Positions 10,370-24,471 are shown, counted from the stretch's first letter. The stretch: 64,000 nt of DNA from Neospora caninum Liverpool (GCF_000208865.1 NC_018390.1:599777-663776); one strand, 5' to 3'. The notes: generated by a model from the letters alone, not told the origin. A program made the numbers and translations.

Positions 10370-13300
10370 ATGTCGTCTCCAATGCAGCCACCCGACCCTC
10401 CTTCCGGGGACTTGCCCCCTTCTTCTTCTTCTTCTTCTTCTTCTTCTCACCTGTCTTCGAGCTTGGTCGGTGGAGCTGAAGCTTCGGGCGCCGAAGAGAA
10501 GAACGGGGAGGGTGCGGGGGTCGGGCCGCTTTCGGCTGCTCGCACCGCTCCTTCCTTGGGTCTGAATCCAGTCCCAGGCTGCGCCCTTCCAGTCGGGGAG
10601 CGCGTGAAGAGAGAGCAGCCTGCGTCTCCGTCTTCTCGCCCCGCTCCAGAGGCTTCCAGGCTGGTCCCGGCGGACTGCCTGGTTCTCCGCGCCGCTCGTT
10701 CAGGCCCGAGCACGCACGCAGCTCCGCGAGACGCACCCGCGGAAGCTTCCGGACTTCTGACGGCGGAGACCGCGCGAACAGGGGCAAGCGCAGAGAGCTC
10801 GCTCGGCGCACGGAGGAAATCGGCCAGTCAGGCGCTACCTTCGCCGCCCCTGAAGCCGCCGGAGACGCCAGGCTCCGCTGCGCGCCTCTCCATGTGCGAT
10901 TCCGCCGTGGTGATTGTCGTCGATTTGAATGGGCGTGTCTGGAGAAACCGACACTTCGCCTTCCGCAAGGACGACAAGGACAAGGCCGCGAAGAAGGCCG
11001 CGGGGGGGCCGAAAGGCGCAAACGCCGAATCCGAGAAGCCGCCGCTCCAGGCTTTCCTTAGCTTTCTCGAGTGTAGGTTGCCTCTAAACGTTCGAACCTC
11101 CAGAAAAGTTGGACACGCATCGCGCACAGCCGTTTGCCGAAGCACGAGCGCCGTGCGAACCTCGGAGAGGGGGATCCTCAGCCCAACCAGCGACGTGCCC
11201 CGACGTTGCGGATCCGCTCGCAGAAGACATAGAACTCCGCTTATCGTTGCTGACGAAAAAACGGGATTTCGACAGAGAAGTGACGCATTTCGTTGGGAGA
11301 CAGAGAGAGGAGGGGCGTCGAGCCTGGACAGCCTGGCGCGTTGCGAGCAGTGTGCACTAGGCGTCTTGAGCGCCGCCACGACTTGTGTGAGCGGAAGCAG
11401 GCCCGCAAGGTTTTAGAAGCTGCGGAACTCTTCCTGCTCGTGTTTCCGTCGCTGGCAGTTCCCTGCGTCTGAGCAGTCTCCTCGGCCTGCTCAAAAAGAC
11501 GCAACTCGCCGCATGCGTGCTCTCACGCCGAGGCCCTGTGAACTGTGTTTTTCGCGGGGTTCCCGCCTTCCGCGACGCTTCAGGTGCTCTCTGCGGCTTC
11601 GTCCGGGCTCTCACGCTCCTCACGCCGTGCAGCGAGGTGGCCGTTGTGGCAATGAACGAGCGAACGAGGTACGCTTGGCCGTCTGTCTGGTCGCCTCTCT
11701 CGCTGCTCGTCGCTTCCCCCGTGCCTCCCCTCTCGTCTCGCTGCCGCTCTCTGTCTCTGGTCTCCCGCGGGGCGTCGGCCCGCCGCGCGCTGGCCGCCGC
11801 AGCACCGCGACCGCTGCGCTACCCCCCCCGTCTGGGCGGACCCCGCGAACCCCGTCGCGCTGTCCTCTTTGTGCGCGCCCTGTGTGCAGCGCAGTGCTGG
11901 TCTCGGGTCGTGTGCCGAATCTTCTGGTCGAGGCGGCCGGGCTAGGCGGCTTCTTCACCACCATGATGACGCGCGTGGCGCAGTTCGCCGCCAACTTGCC
12001 GCTCTCTTCGCCGGGGCGGGACGTGAAGGGCGTGAAGGCCGAGCGCGACGCTGGCGGGGAGCGCCGTCCAGAAGGTCAGCACGGTTCTTCCACACGGGGG
12101 AGGAGCAGGGAAGCCGGGAAAGCCTTCGCGCGCGGCAGTCCGCGCCTCCACTGCACACGGGCGTTCCCGGCGGCTTTCCGCGCCGGCGGGACAGCGGATG
12201 TGCGCGACTGCTCTCGAGAGACAACCCAGACTAGGGCGTTTGTCCTTCCTTCACGAGACGCCCCACACGCGCGTGCGTGTCGATGGCAGAAAATCACGCC
12301 GAACCCTCGCGGGCGAGCTCGAGCTCGGCTGGTGTTTTTTCGCCGCGCGCCACACTCTCACCGTCCTGCGGAGACAAACCGACGCGGAGAGGTGTTGTCT
12401 CTCCACCGGTCTCTCGTTCTCTCTGTGAGAACACGAGGGCGCACCTTTGGTGGAGCTTCAAGTTCTCCCCTTTTGCCTAAATGTGTCTTTTCTCGTGCGC
12501 TGTGACCAGGTGCCTCCGACAGAGTGAAACGCCTCAAGACAGAACGAACTGAGGCGGCCTGTGCTGCCGTAGCCACGACAGAAACCCCAGAGGGGGAGAC
12601 GCGTGCGGCGCCCGCCGGTGCTCCGCCAGGCGGCGGCCACGTGGACGCCGTCGGCGCGTCGGGAAGATCTCTCTGCGGTGAAGACTCGATGCTCGCGGGG
12701 GCTCTTTCCCTCGCTCTTTGCTGTAAGGAGGGCGGGGCGTCCTTCCGGTCGAAGCGGTCGCGCGTCTCTTGCCGTTTTGCGAGCACGGGGCGCGCGCCTC
12801 CTCAGGGCTAGAGGAGGTTCACACGCGCCTCGCAGAGTCTTCGCGTACAGGACTCGACTGTGAATCTGCGTGCTGTGCGCTGCAGATCTCAACAAGGTGG
12901 CAAAACGCAGTGCGAGGCCGCCTGAGCGACGCGTCCTCCTCCTCGACGGGTCACTCGATCGCTCCTATTCCTCGCAGTACATGCCGCTCATGAATCTGGC
13001 CTTCGCCGCAGCCAAAGGAGTTCGTCTGCATGTCTCGTTGGCTCCGCAGAAAACGCCAACTCGGGGCGGCGAGTTCTCTGTGCCTTCGGACGCTCCACTG
13101 CTCGATCCCGTTGCACAGACAGAAGCACAGAGATAGTGCTCAAGCTTTCCGCCACCGTAGTTTGCATCTCCACTTGTTGGAACGAGTAGTCTCCGACGGG
13201 AGGCTCCCTCCGGGGGGGAGGCGCAGGAGGGAGCCCGGAGCTCTGCGACTCAGCGTGACAGTCTGCTTTCACGTTTCCAAGAGTCCTAGCGAGCCATGAG

Positions 13301-14358
13301 CTCGCAGCTTCGCGCCCGCTGTCCACAGCGAGGCGGACAGTCGAGCAAATTCAGGGACGTTGTACCGAGTTGTCGGCGATCGTCGCGACGGAGCCTTGAC
13401 TTAGCTTGGCGTGTGCGCCTCGTGTTTCTTGCAGAACATCGTCATCGACTGCTGTGCGCTTTGCCCGAACCCTTCTGTAAGTCGCTCAGTACCGGAGCTC
13501 CCACGCGCCACATAAAGCCGGTACTTACAGGCACAGCGGCATACATCGCAGGGGCCGTATGTGTGAACTCGACATCTCTGGAGGTTCGTGGACGGATCCC
13601 GCGTTTCGGAGAGTCTCCAATGTGCGATACTTTGGACGAACGCCTCAGAGGCGTAGTATCTGTCGTTTCCGAGGGGCGCACCTCTGCCGGGGAACACAGG
13701 AAAAGGCGGAGAGGTTGTTCTAGAGTTCTTTTGACTGGCATCGCTCAAAGCTCTGTTGCCACGAGGACTGCAGACAGAGCACGGCGAGGCTCCGGTGAAG
13801 GGACTGGTCGCCTCGACTCATGGCAGGCGCATGCGACTCTGTTGCTGGTGGGTGTCTCTGTCTGTGCAGACGATTTCGGAACAACTATGCGACATCTCGC
13901 GCGGCGTTCACCTGAAGTTTTCCCAGGCTGCGCCTGCCTCGACGAGCGGCAATTCGCATCTCGACGGCGGCCTCGCTCTTCTACAGCTGCTCCTCTTTTG
14001 GATTTTCCCGTCTGTGTCTTTGCGGCCTGCTATTGCCGCGCTCTCTGTGCACCGCGGACGGAGCAACGCGGCCGTTTGCTTTTGCCATCACAGGCCGGTC
14101 GAGGTCTGCTGCATTTGCTCCTGCTGTCTTGCAAGTAGGCCGTGCGGAGATCACATGCAGCGCGTTGTGGGGGGTGCGACAGAGCGAGGGGGGGGTCGCA
14201 AAAGGACTGTGACGCGCCGAGTGTGCCCCGGCTGTCTGTTTCTGCGGGGAGCACCCCGAGTTCGTAGAGAGGCCGCCAGTGAAGCGTCGCCGGTCGACTC
14301 CGCTTGCGGAGGCGGACCGCGCGCAGGCCAAGCTGCCGTTCCCTACACTTGCAAATGA
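10370..14358 (+). CDS. TFIIH core subunit p34 / Tfb4 (GTF2H3 homologue)
   Basis: This is the vWA-like subunit of the TFIIH core used in transcription initiation and nucleotide excision repair in the nucleus. Eight exons fit in phase: 10370-11072, 11584-11668, 11890-12074, 12510-12722, 12886-13019, 13435-13476, 13870-14134 and 14222-14358 (587 residues). The first about 180 residues are a low-complexity extension with a poly-Ser run. Family signatures follow in order: CDSAVVIVVDLNGRVW (vWA strand 1), SEVAVVAMNE, SMLAGALSLALCYLNK, then QYMPLMNLAFAAAKGNIVID split over exons 5 and 6. After these come LCDISRGVHLKF, LLQLLLFWIFP and the Cys-rich finger AAVCFCHHRPVEVCCICSCC. The start was set at ATG 10370; the frame upstream has no ATG. 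The exon 5 donor (gttcgt) is weak, but it gives exactly the human spacing. The last acceptor (14220-14221) is the least certain. GC content falls along the gene. Confidence 0.88.
10420..10448 (+). repeat. (TTC)n microsatellite encoding poly-Ser in Tfb4
   Basis: Nine TCT/TTC-type trinucleotides in a row encode a serine run in the low-complexity N-terminal extension of the Tfb4 protein. Its length is likely to vary between isolates. Confidence 0.8.
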
Positions 14359-17329
14359 CCCAGGTTTCCCAGGGGAAATGTGAAGGCAGAGCCTGGATCT
14401 GTGGTGTCGCGTTCCGATGTCGCTCTGCGTGGCCTCTGCAGTATACTGCTCCGAAAAGGACGCACAGACGGGAAAGGAGAGAATATCCTGCGACGTGTGC
14501 AAGTGAGTTCGGGGCAAAGCAGGCCTGATAAGAGCCCTAGTGCTGGAGAGTCCAGGATGGAGGTTCCCCGAGGATAGGCTCGAGAATGCATGGAGTGCCC
14601 ATGCCGGACTGTGTTCTCGGGACACCACTAATGGGTGCGTAGTTTAATTCATGCTCGCGGGGAAGTCTACTGAGCAGCCCTTTCGCCGTGTTCTCCCTCT
14701 CCACCTTCGGCACCTACAAAGACGTTAGAATGCCTTTCAGCGGTGCCTTGTATCTTTGTCTCTCTGCGTGTCAATCGTGCTGTAGGTCGCGCTTTTCTCG
14801 AGGACTACTCAAAAATAAAATGGCCGGAGGCGTGGATCTGCCAAGCTACTGATAGCGCGAGTCACCCACCACGCACGGTTTCCTTGCCTGGGAGATATTT
14901 TTCGACTCACCGGCTGATCCGCACTTTATCACAGTGTGTCCTTCCCAGGACTGGCCACTGTCTTGCTGACAGGAGCTCTTGTAGTCATGTTTCTAGCCCG
15001 AGTTAGGTAGCTGGACTGAGGTCTGTGTATTCTCTGGTGTCTTTCCATTTTCCGTCACGTTTGTGTGGTGGCGAGTGAAGTACCGTGTACTGATACCAGG
15101 GTGGATGGTCACGTTACAGTAATCATCTATCAGTGTGCGGCAACAGCTTCGTCTGCGACGTCTCCGCTTCGGAGACACTGAATCCATGCTGTACACCGCA
15201 CCGATCACCAGTTGACTGCTCTACTGCTTTCTTTCCACGAAAGCAAAAGCCATTCGTCCACTGAATGAAGTTGGAAAACATACAGGAGAAAAAGACGTCT
15301 GCCTGCGGCAGGCTGACAAGTGCGGCGCATCCGGAAACGAGTTAGCCGACATTTCTGCTGAGGGTTGAGGTGGTAAACTGCTTGATTATTTGTGGAAGCA
15401 GGCTCCTGCCGACACGATAGTTCGCGCTGCTTGTTGCCCATTGCCCATCTCTCTGTAAGCTGTAGTGGGGGACACCCGCGTGCGCTACCAATCCGTCGGC
15501 CTTCTACCGTAGTCTCTAGAAACAAACATCTTGAGAGGGCCGTGAGGAACGTGGCCGAAGTTTAGGCCGCAGACGCCTCTCGAACAGCTGCCCCGCCACA
15601 ACCAGTTGGCGAAAGCGCATCAATTTCTGGTCCATGTAGCTCGCGGGTACACGCACCCTTAACTCACACCCTTAACTCAACACGATGCAGATGAGCGAGG
15701 TTGCGGAAGAGCCGAAGTTTCCCATCGTTTATCTTTTTTCAGCGCCCATTTCATGATTCGACTGTTCAAAATTCAGAACCGAGTAAGCAGCCTTCTGCTG
15801 CTGTGGTTCCTCGTGGTAAGAATATCGGTTCGCCGCGGCTCATAAAGACTACACACGAAGAAGCTCGGCAGCTTGAGTCTAGGCCATCTGCCAAATCAGT
15901 AACATCAGGCTAGTTATTATGTATCAACGTCCACGAAACAGAGAAAACACAGCGCGTGAGACAGCGGATGTCCATATTCGTCTATTCAATCGCTATGATT
16001 TTCCGAGTTTCGCCAAGGCCACTCACCCCAGCAAATGCGGGCGGTCGTGTCATACTGACTGAACACAGAGTGACCGTTTCTTGCACTAGACCCTGCGTCC
16101 CGTGGGCGCAGAAGTCTTTTACGACACGCTTGGTCCCCGCAAGCATACCGCCTTTCCCACGTCGCATAAAACAAAGGGGACTGACTGATCTTCACGACTG
16201 ACAGAGCTTACACCAGATGATGCAATTCGTGGAGCCCACGGACTCGTTCCCCTGCTCCGCGACCACGCCATTACCCAGTGCTGAGCGAAGCACCTACAGG
16301 TGGCAGGCAACGGCTGGCCACACTGAACGGCATAAAAGTCTGTGCAAAAAAAGGAATTCGAAGTGCCTCGGGTTTCTTTCACGTCCTGCCACCACGACGT
16401 GCGAAAACTGCAGACTGTCGTGGGGACTCGAACCACGAAGCGCAGCATCAATAGCAGCCGGTTCGATGTGATACAGGAAGCAAATCACATCGATGCATCC
16501 GGGCCATTCCGTCACAGACGCGTTTCGCGGGTCTTGAAGACAGTTCGGATAACCTTACGACACGCGAGTGTCCAGACCCTGGCTTATTTCTCTGTCTAAT
16601 TCACCAAGGGACTTGCACATCCAAAGAAAATCGATGCAGGGAGCCTCATAATCTGTCATTTTGAAAGTATTATGGCCGCGGCCACCTGCTCGGACCTCAT
16701 CGGCAGACGACTGCTATGAGAAACAGTGGCGGGAAGCTGGTGATAGGGGTACCAGGACTCGAGACGCGTAGACTGACGACGCTTACCTGTGTAGACACCA
16801 CGTGCCAAGCTGATGTGGTTGTAGCTTTTGCCATCCCGAAATTGCATCGTAGTCATTTAGTGAACGAGAAAGAAGAAAAGCATTTACATCAGTCGCTGTA
16901 CTCGGGAAATAGGTATTGCTTCCTGCAGAACAGTCCATTGTGCTGCTTCACGGTGCTCCACTCGATGAGCCGTCGGCCGACTCCAGTGGTGCAGCGGCTT
17001 CCTTTCATTGAAACTGACATATAAAAGTTCCGCTCTTGATTTGTCACAATCCTGTTCATCGTGCTTCCGGATGGGAGACTGTCTTTGCCGGGCCATGACA
17101 CACCTTTTACGTCCGCCCTTCCGATGTTTTATCGACAGCAGGCAGCGCGTCAGGCAAACCTCTGGAGGCAGCTCTCGCCGTCTCCTAGTCGCTTGAGATA
17201 TGTTTCACTAGGAATGTCCAGTTTTCTCTCACACCGCGTGGCTCGCGTCGAGTGTTTTGTTAGGTCCAAGCAGGAATCTACATATGGTGTGTGCGAACCT
17301 GCTGTAGCATAGCATGGAATATTCAAACA
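14359..17329. other. Gene-free interval
   Basis: About 3 kb with no convincing coding signal on either strand. Composition becomes much less GC-rich here. It must contain the 3' UTR of Tfb4 and the promoter/5' leader of the phosphodiesterase. One short tandem duplication lies at 15654-15679. No tRNA or rRNA was recognised. Confidence 0.45.
15654..15679. repeat. 13-bp perfect tandem duplication
   Basis: Two adjacent copies of CACCCTTAACTCA in non-coding DNA. Confidence 0.8.
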
Positions 17330-20300
17330 ATGAAGCCCTGCCGTGCACATCGTTGTTCTTCAGAGAGTACTGCACGGGGGGTGCCCAGCCCGATCAGTGT
17401 GACTGAACCGCCTTTAGAGTGTTTTTCTGCTGACTTTGGCCCACTCCCCCGCTTTGATAGAGGGCAGGAATCCTTTGCAGCCCGGCGCTGCGGAAGCAGG
17501 CTTCGCCGTTTCTGGCTGAGGTCGTCTTCGCGTATCAGGCAATTCCTGAGGACTGCAGCACACGATTTGGTTGGTGGAGAAACGGATTTCGCGGAGATCT
17601 ACAAAAAGTCATTCTCGATTGCAGAATGTGATCGCCAATATGCCAAATGGAGCTCTGCGGTAATTAAGGACCACTGTCGGTTGAAGAGTTTTGGCTTCGG
17701 CGTCGATGTGACTTCCCCGATAAGGTTTTTTCATCTGCGGTTCGAAGACCCCCAGGCGGAGAAGGAATACGCTCTGGTTTGCAATCACCTATGTATAGTT
17801 CGGTTCGTTTTCCAGTTGCTGATCCACCACGCAGTTATCATGCCCATTCTCCATGGGGTGTTCTCATTCACGGGCACTCACCAAGATTTCCGCGCCTACT
17901 TCCCGCCACTGGAAACTTTCTTTTATGTGTACTTCGCCCTCAGTGTAGGCTTAGGGTTGTCTTTGGCTTTTCTGCTCGTATTCGCGGGCATTTTGGGTCC
18001 CTTTGGTAGTTGGGTGAGGCGGCGAGCCCTGACAATCTCGTACGTCTATACTTTCGTGGTAAGTGTGTTTTAGAATGGAACATTATGAAAGCAGCCTTAC
18101 CGTAATCTCGTACGTAGCTCCCTGTGTCACGTGCAGCCTTCTTTTGTAGTTTGTATCCGAAGAATTAGCGGTTGAGGGAAAAGAATGACAAACTACGGAT
18201 CTCCATCACTTTCCCTCCGTGTGTGTTGTGTAGATGGTAACAGGGTATTGTATGCCCTTTGCCAGTCTGGGACGGTCGTTCCCAACTCCGAGGAAGGCGG
18301 TTAGGTTAGCCACTGAAGAACATCCGGCTGAGGGGCAAGCCACAGAACCGCTTAATGTCCATCTGGTAAACGCTCTTCTGGGAACGGAACGCATCTTCGT
18401 GGACACCACCTTGTTCTCTGTCTACCTCTTCTTCTCGTCGATTCTATGGCTGGATCTTTTGGCCCCTTCGCTCGTCCGGCTTACTGCCTTCCTCCACATC
18501 TGGATCCCCTCTGCGTTTGCATCCCTCTTCGTCATCGCGTATTTATACTCCCACTATATCAACTCATCCACCTTGTAAGTTGTTTGGCAGCTCCTCAAAT
18601 GCTGATAAACGGCATATTTGTGGCTGTTTACCGTGACGGAGTAACTGGAGCACTCCGTTGACAGCATTTGCCAATCTGAGACAGACACAAAGTGGCCAGT
18701 GAGCATCTTCTCGTGCCCTACCGTTGGCGTGTGGCACGAATGCGGTAAAACTGTCGTCGGTTGACCTCGTTGCGCTCCTGCAGGGTCACTGCCATATGCC
18801 TCTTGTATTCTCTATCCCTATGGAGCTACGCCGGACGTTATGCAACAGAGCTGCAACATCGATTAGTTTTCTTGAACTGGAGGGTAAGCTGCAACTGCTG
18901 GCTCGCGTATGCCAGCATCCTTTTTATGCTCTTTTGCTTTTGGATTGAAGACATTTGAGGGGAGCCAGCCCACGATGGGATCGGGAGTCTTTGAGGCTTT
19001 GAGGTCCGCGCGCGACTGCTGTGGAGGTAAAGCCACACTCCGCGGCTGTCAGCTGCTCATTGTCTCTGCGTTGTAACCAGAATTCGCGGGAGCGGCTTTG
19101 GAAGCTCATCGAAGAGTCGCCGCAGCCTCCAAACAATTTAACTGCAGTAGACGGAATGATGGCTGATTTGCATCAGGTGAGTCGTCGACCTGCATCATCA
19201 CGTTTGATGTGTCACACCGAAGCCTGGCGGTGTTTTCTCGCCGTGGATCGCAGCTCTTGTTCACACTGTTACCGTCTCAACGTGAAACGCAGCAAGCCGG
19301 CACTTCTCTCAGCTCGACTAGCCCGACAACAAACGTAATGCTTCGAATTCTGTCTAAGTGAGTTCCCTCTGTACCAGTTCGTATGCATCCGTCATTTCTC
19401 GACCGTCGGTTGCGCGACTGTGGGATGTATGGGCTGCAGATGGATCGAATGATCAAGCAGTTGATGATGCGGGGGGGAGTAGAGGGAGCCGAAGGTCAGC
19501 TCGAGAAAATGGGGATCCTTGTGAACGAGTAAGCGCACGCCGCCGGATCTGGACGGACCCCAGCATGGCCATGATGCAGAGCCACAACTGTTAATCGTTA
19601 TTTTCCGTCTGTGCATTCGTTTGTAGATGGTTTACAAATCCTGCGCCCTGGCGGCCGCCTGGGGAATGACGTGTGCATTGTTTGCCATTGGTGTGATGTG
19701 AAATCCAAAAAACGTTTCCGGTGTGTCTTGGCACATTGCCGTTTCTTTAGATGTGCATCTGTTCCACATGTGCAATATTGAGCTCCTTCTGTCACGTAGT
19801 GACAGTTTTTGTGGCATATTTCTTTCAAGGATCCATTAACCGAACCTTCGCATGATAGTGTTACGTGGATCGCGTACTTCGATGTTTACAGGCTCGAAGA
19901 TACTTTACGGAGAAACAACGACATTTATTCCGTAGAGCTCCAAGGGGGAGACGTAAGCCTCTCCCAGCAAGAACTGCTGTTGAGCTGGCAATTTTTTATC
20001 TGAATGCGGGCCGCCTGAAGCAAGCACCCATGTTAGTGCGGACACGTGTTCGATTTGCTTAGGCGTGGTACACATCTCCTCGGCTGTCCTCTTAGCGAGT
20101 ATCGCCATTGTGTGTAATCGCATGGACTTTTTCTCGCAGCCTTTCAGCCGTAACTTCATGGAACTACACATGAGACTGGCTCCCATACGGCTACAACGCG
20201 GAAACCGTGGAGGCTCCAGTGATCGAGAACGTATGACTTCCGCCGACCAAAAACCCGAGTTCTTGAGCAACTCAGGTGGGCTACAGCGCAAGGGGCTACG

Positions 20301-23300
20301 GTATCAGGTAGCCATTACCAGATACTCGCCAACATTTTTCGTGAATGCGGTCTGTTCGTCCTGCCGCATCTGGATGCTGGACAGGATGAATCACATCACA
20401 TCCACTTATCGCGTAGTGGAGAGCGGCAGTTTCCTGTCGAGATCCACTGTGACTGTTTTTGCAGGAAGCAATCTTTCGGGGTCCCCCGATGGATGTGAAA
20501 CTAATTCAGAGATGTCCCGAATTGATCGAATTCTCCATACAGTAGTAAGGACTGTGTGGTTTGTGGCTATTGCTTCTGCGTTGTGTTCAGAACGGCTGTT
20601 CCATCCGAATTGGTGTTTCTGATTGGATGGCGTGATGATGGGACTTGGAGTGCCTTGCTTAGCCATTTTGACCCCAGGTTCCTGATTGGGGAAAGCGGAC
20701 GGTTGTACATCTGTATGATGGATGGGTCTTCATGAAGGGAAGCTGGTTGGCCGTGAAATTTTATTTAGGCGTCAGCGAACTGGCAGGATCTCGTCGACCG
20801 CATCGGAGTGGATTGGAACTTCGACTTGATAGAGGTGAGCTCTAAATGAACATTTGAGACTGCGCAGAATTTGATAGTACTCTTCTGTTGGTAATCAATA
20901 CAAGGCTTACGGTGCGGTGGCACCTTCCGCATACAAATGCGTTCGTGAGAGTTAACCCGGCTTTGGTGGCGTATGACTCAACAGGGTCTACGCGGATTTA
21001 GCGCACGGCTGCTTTCACGCTGATTTTCACTTTTTTTGTACGCAACGTGGAAACAAGCGAATAATGTAGGTGTGACCCTTTTACTTATTTTGCCGCATTC
21101 GTCTCCCCGGTCCGCCAAGAAGCACCTAATGCACTCGTCCAAAGCAACTCGTCAGCGTTCGGTGGCTCCTGAAGTATATTTTCCATCTAATAGATGCAGT
21201 ATTGTGTGCGAACGATTGCCCAGGTTGCAGAGGAGACCGGCCACGCTTTGCCGTTAACTGGATTTGTACTCTTAAGCGGAGTGGTCTCGGAATGGGGATG
21301 TCAGCCCAGCAGGCTGACAAACTTCTTGATGTCATGCGAATCTCAGCATCAGGAGAACCCATATCACAACCAGCGTCATGCAGCGATGGTGGGTATTTTT
21401 TTCTCTGTATATTTGAGAGACCCGATTGTGCTCAAGCAGCCCCAGAAGAACCAAACAGCATGCCAGCCAAATTCGTAGGCATCTGCACTACCTCGCTAGC
21501 TAGCCTTGGCGGTGGACACTGAACTTAAATCATGTGCAGCTTTCATCGCTTCTACGGGTTTCCACACATCCCGATTTGTGTCTCACTCCGACGCTGTCGG
21601 TGCCGACCTTTGTGGCAGGTTGCCCATGCAACAGCATGGTTGGCGAACACAGTGGGAGCGTTAAGCAAGTGAGCCAGTTCGCAAACATGGATAAACCTTG
21701 ATGGAGGGATCTGCACAGGTTGCCGGCAGGGAACGGCTGACAGGCATGCGCGGGTCGGCACGACAGCATTCCGCGGTGTAGCTGCACGTTGCGGTCACAT
21801 GAATCGAGCTGTTTTACGAATTGCATGGCGTTCGAGGATATTGCTTTGCCAGTCTTGAAAGCGAGACGGACCTCTCGTGTGGTGCTGTGGTACGTGCAGG
21901 TGCGACAGCGTGGAAAAAGCAACGCTTTATGTCGCCGCCCTTTGTCATGATCTGGGGCACCCCGGGAGAACAAATCAATTTTTCGTGTCGTCACATGATC
22001 CGCTGGTCAGTGGGAATATTTGAAACCGACATTGCCACGTATACGACTTCTGCAACACTTCGTCGCTTTTGACAGGGGCGTCCAAGTCATGACCGTTTGT
22101 GCTCACCGCGCAGCCGTCTCTTGAGGCGTGTGATCTGCTTGTGAATGCAGGCTATTGTTTACAATGACATCTCGTGTCTGGAAAACCTACACTGCTGCCT
22201 GTGCTTCCGCACCCTTCAACGGTACGAGTTAAGGCAGAACAGTCAGGTGTCGTGCGCCATGACTCGAGACGCTAAGTACACTTGATTGCTTGTTTGATAG
22301 TGCATAGTGAACACGGCATTCTTCTGCGACTTGCTCGGCCCAATCCTGCACACTCAGAAGTACCTGAGTAACTGATCAGGTGATCTTGGATTGCTTTGGC
22401 CCCGCCTGGGATATTGGTCACCTCGTGAGTGGTTGGAGGCACATTGTACGTAGGATCGGGAAAGAACCAGTGCCTTTTCAGTACGCTTAGAGACTAACTA
22501 AAATGGGCCAAGTTACGGTAGGTCAGTTGCTCGAAAGAATTTGCCTCAGCACGATATGTAGAGGGCCGAGCTGCACTGTGTCCAGTTAGCGTTTGTGACA
22601 TTGTTGGGTTCTTTGGCTGCTACACAGAGAAGAAAACAATGTTTTCTACTATCTGGATAACGAACACTTTCGATTCGTTCGCTCAAAGCTCATTGAAACG
22701 ATTTTGGCGACCGACATGAAGCAGCACTTCGAGACGATAAGCCGATTGCGGCTTCGTACATCAGCAGACGATTTCGACGTGGTGAATCGCGTTGATGATC
22801 GGTGGGCAATGTTGAAGATGTCTGTGAAAATGGCAGATATCAGTCATGTAGCTCTTCCTTGGGACATGCATTTCCGCTTGTCGTGCGACATCGTGGAGGA
22901 GTTCTACCAGCAAGGAGATGAGGTAGGAGTGCCAGCTTGTCATTCCTCTGTAGCACAGCATGCTGGTTTCATGAGTGTCGACGGCATTTTGCTCAGCAAT
23001 GTGGTCACGTCAAGGAGGGAGTACGGTTTCAGTCCGGGTGAACGCGAAGTATGATCATTATTTGAAGCGCTTGTTGATTTCCTGCTTCTTGAATGCCAAT
23101 GCACATGCGCAGGAGCTACGGAGAGGGATGCCGCTGTCGCAGCTGTGCGATCGCTTAAAGCATAATGAGATGCCGAAAGCTCAAGAAGGGTTCATCGAGT
23201 ACTTAGCCAAGCCATTGGTCAGCGTGCTCATAGAGGGAGACTCCTCTGGCATAATAAAGTAAGTGTTGCTCCTAATGAGGCGTTGGTACAGAAAAGGTGT

Positions 23301-24471
23301 GCCTGCTTGCCGTCCTGACGTAAAGATGCGAATATGACGGGCAACTACCTCAGCAAACAACGGAAGCTGGATATCTTTTACCACGTCCGTTCAGGACTAA
23401 GGTCAGCGAGCAGATGGAGCGAAATCTTCTGCGCTGGAAGCAAATGGATGCGGACCAGGTTGCTATGCCGCTAGGATCTATGTGCCCTCGCACTCAAGCG
23501 CGAACGTTTACCACTGCAGCTGTTCGGAGACTTGCCGGCATCGAGAGTGTTCAAGCTGGCCCAAATCTACCGCACAGCGTTACCAAAAGGCCGGAACCAA
23601 CGGGAAGGCAAGGCGGAAAGAATATTTTTGAAGTTGAAAGAGGAGTTCCTCATACTATACGGAGTTCGATCTGTGCCACAGAGAACAGAGATCCGCATCG
23701 AAGCCGCCTCCCATGGGGATCCGACTTTTTAGTAGAGGGCCTGACATCGGGAAAGAAGTGGACGAGTGCTGCTGCTGAACGGGCGGCTGCGCCACTCGGT
23801 GCTCCGGCGGAGGTCGTCGCTGAAGAGCCCCACCATTCTCAAAGTGACAGAACCCGCAGTAAGTCGCTCCAGTTTTGCAATACGTGGAGAGTTTTTGTCT
23901 TTGTCCACGTGCTCTTTCCCGCGAACCGGCAGCTGCTCATCGGTGCCTTGTTGTTGCCTGTTTAAAATTGATTGAAGCGGTTAATCAAGACAAACACCGG
24001 CAGAACTATCTGTTTCTTGATGTTGTGTCCCGTCCAGGACGGGCCCTTATCCTTCGCGTGGTTTCAAAGGAAGAAGTGTGATTTTGCTCTTCTCTCAGTG
24101 CCGTCTTGTTTTGTGTCTTCAGACCCAGATACATTGAATTGGGGATCGTTGCCACTGGGCGCAACACACAAGGAAGCTGGACCCATTCTGTTCACTCAAG
24201 ATGCCGAAACGAGCGAAACGTAAGTTCTGCGCATCGCTACCCGATCAGCTGCTGACGTTCAGGCAGTAGGCTGTGAGAACATGAAAAGATCGAGTCACAC
24301 TGAAGTAACACAAGCTGCTTTGGTGTTGGGAGAACAATTGTAATTGATTTGCTTTGTGCTCTTCTGCCCGTCTCCACCACAGAATGTCGCGCGAGGCGTG
24401 TCGCAGGATGCTATGGCGAATTAATTCTTCATCCGAATCTTCCCATGGATCCGACGGCAACACTCCGTGAG
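17330..24471 (+). CDS. Membrane-bound 3',5'-cyclic-nucleotide phosphodiesterase (class I, HD domain)
   Basis: The family hydrolyses cAMP and/or cGMP to the 5' monophosphate; substrate choice cannot be read from the sequence. Exon 1 (17330-18058) starts at the first ATG. Exons 1-3 (to 18883) carry about six hydrophobic segments, so the protein sits in a membrane. A soluble linker follows over several small exons (19081-20560). The catalytic domain is spread over about ten exons and is complete. It contains VDWNFDLIE, then YHNQRHAAMV (21367-21388) and HDLGHPGRTNQFF (about 21950-21985). AIVYND and CLENLHC lie at 22150-22200, and KMADISHVALPW at about 22830-22862. The metal-binding His/Asp residues of HNxxH, HDxxH and ADxSH are present. 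The C-terminal tail is low complexity and ends at TGA 24469-24471. Exons from 21224 onward join in phase; junctions between 19528 and 20820 are tentative. The total is about 1,100 residues. Six N-terminal spans and a C-terminal catalytic domain match apicomplexan PDEs rather than mammalian ones. Confidence 0.9.

Noticed and set aside
14135..14221. Reading through the Tfb4 frame without the last intron
   Set aside because: It would insert about 29 Arg/Gly-rich residues into the zinc finger. Splicing brings CSCCLA next to CPGC as in the family, although the acceptor is weak.
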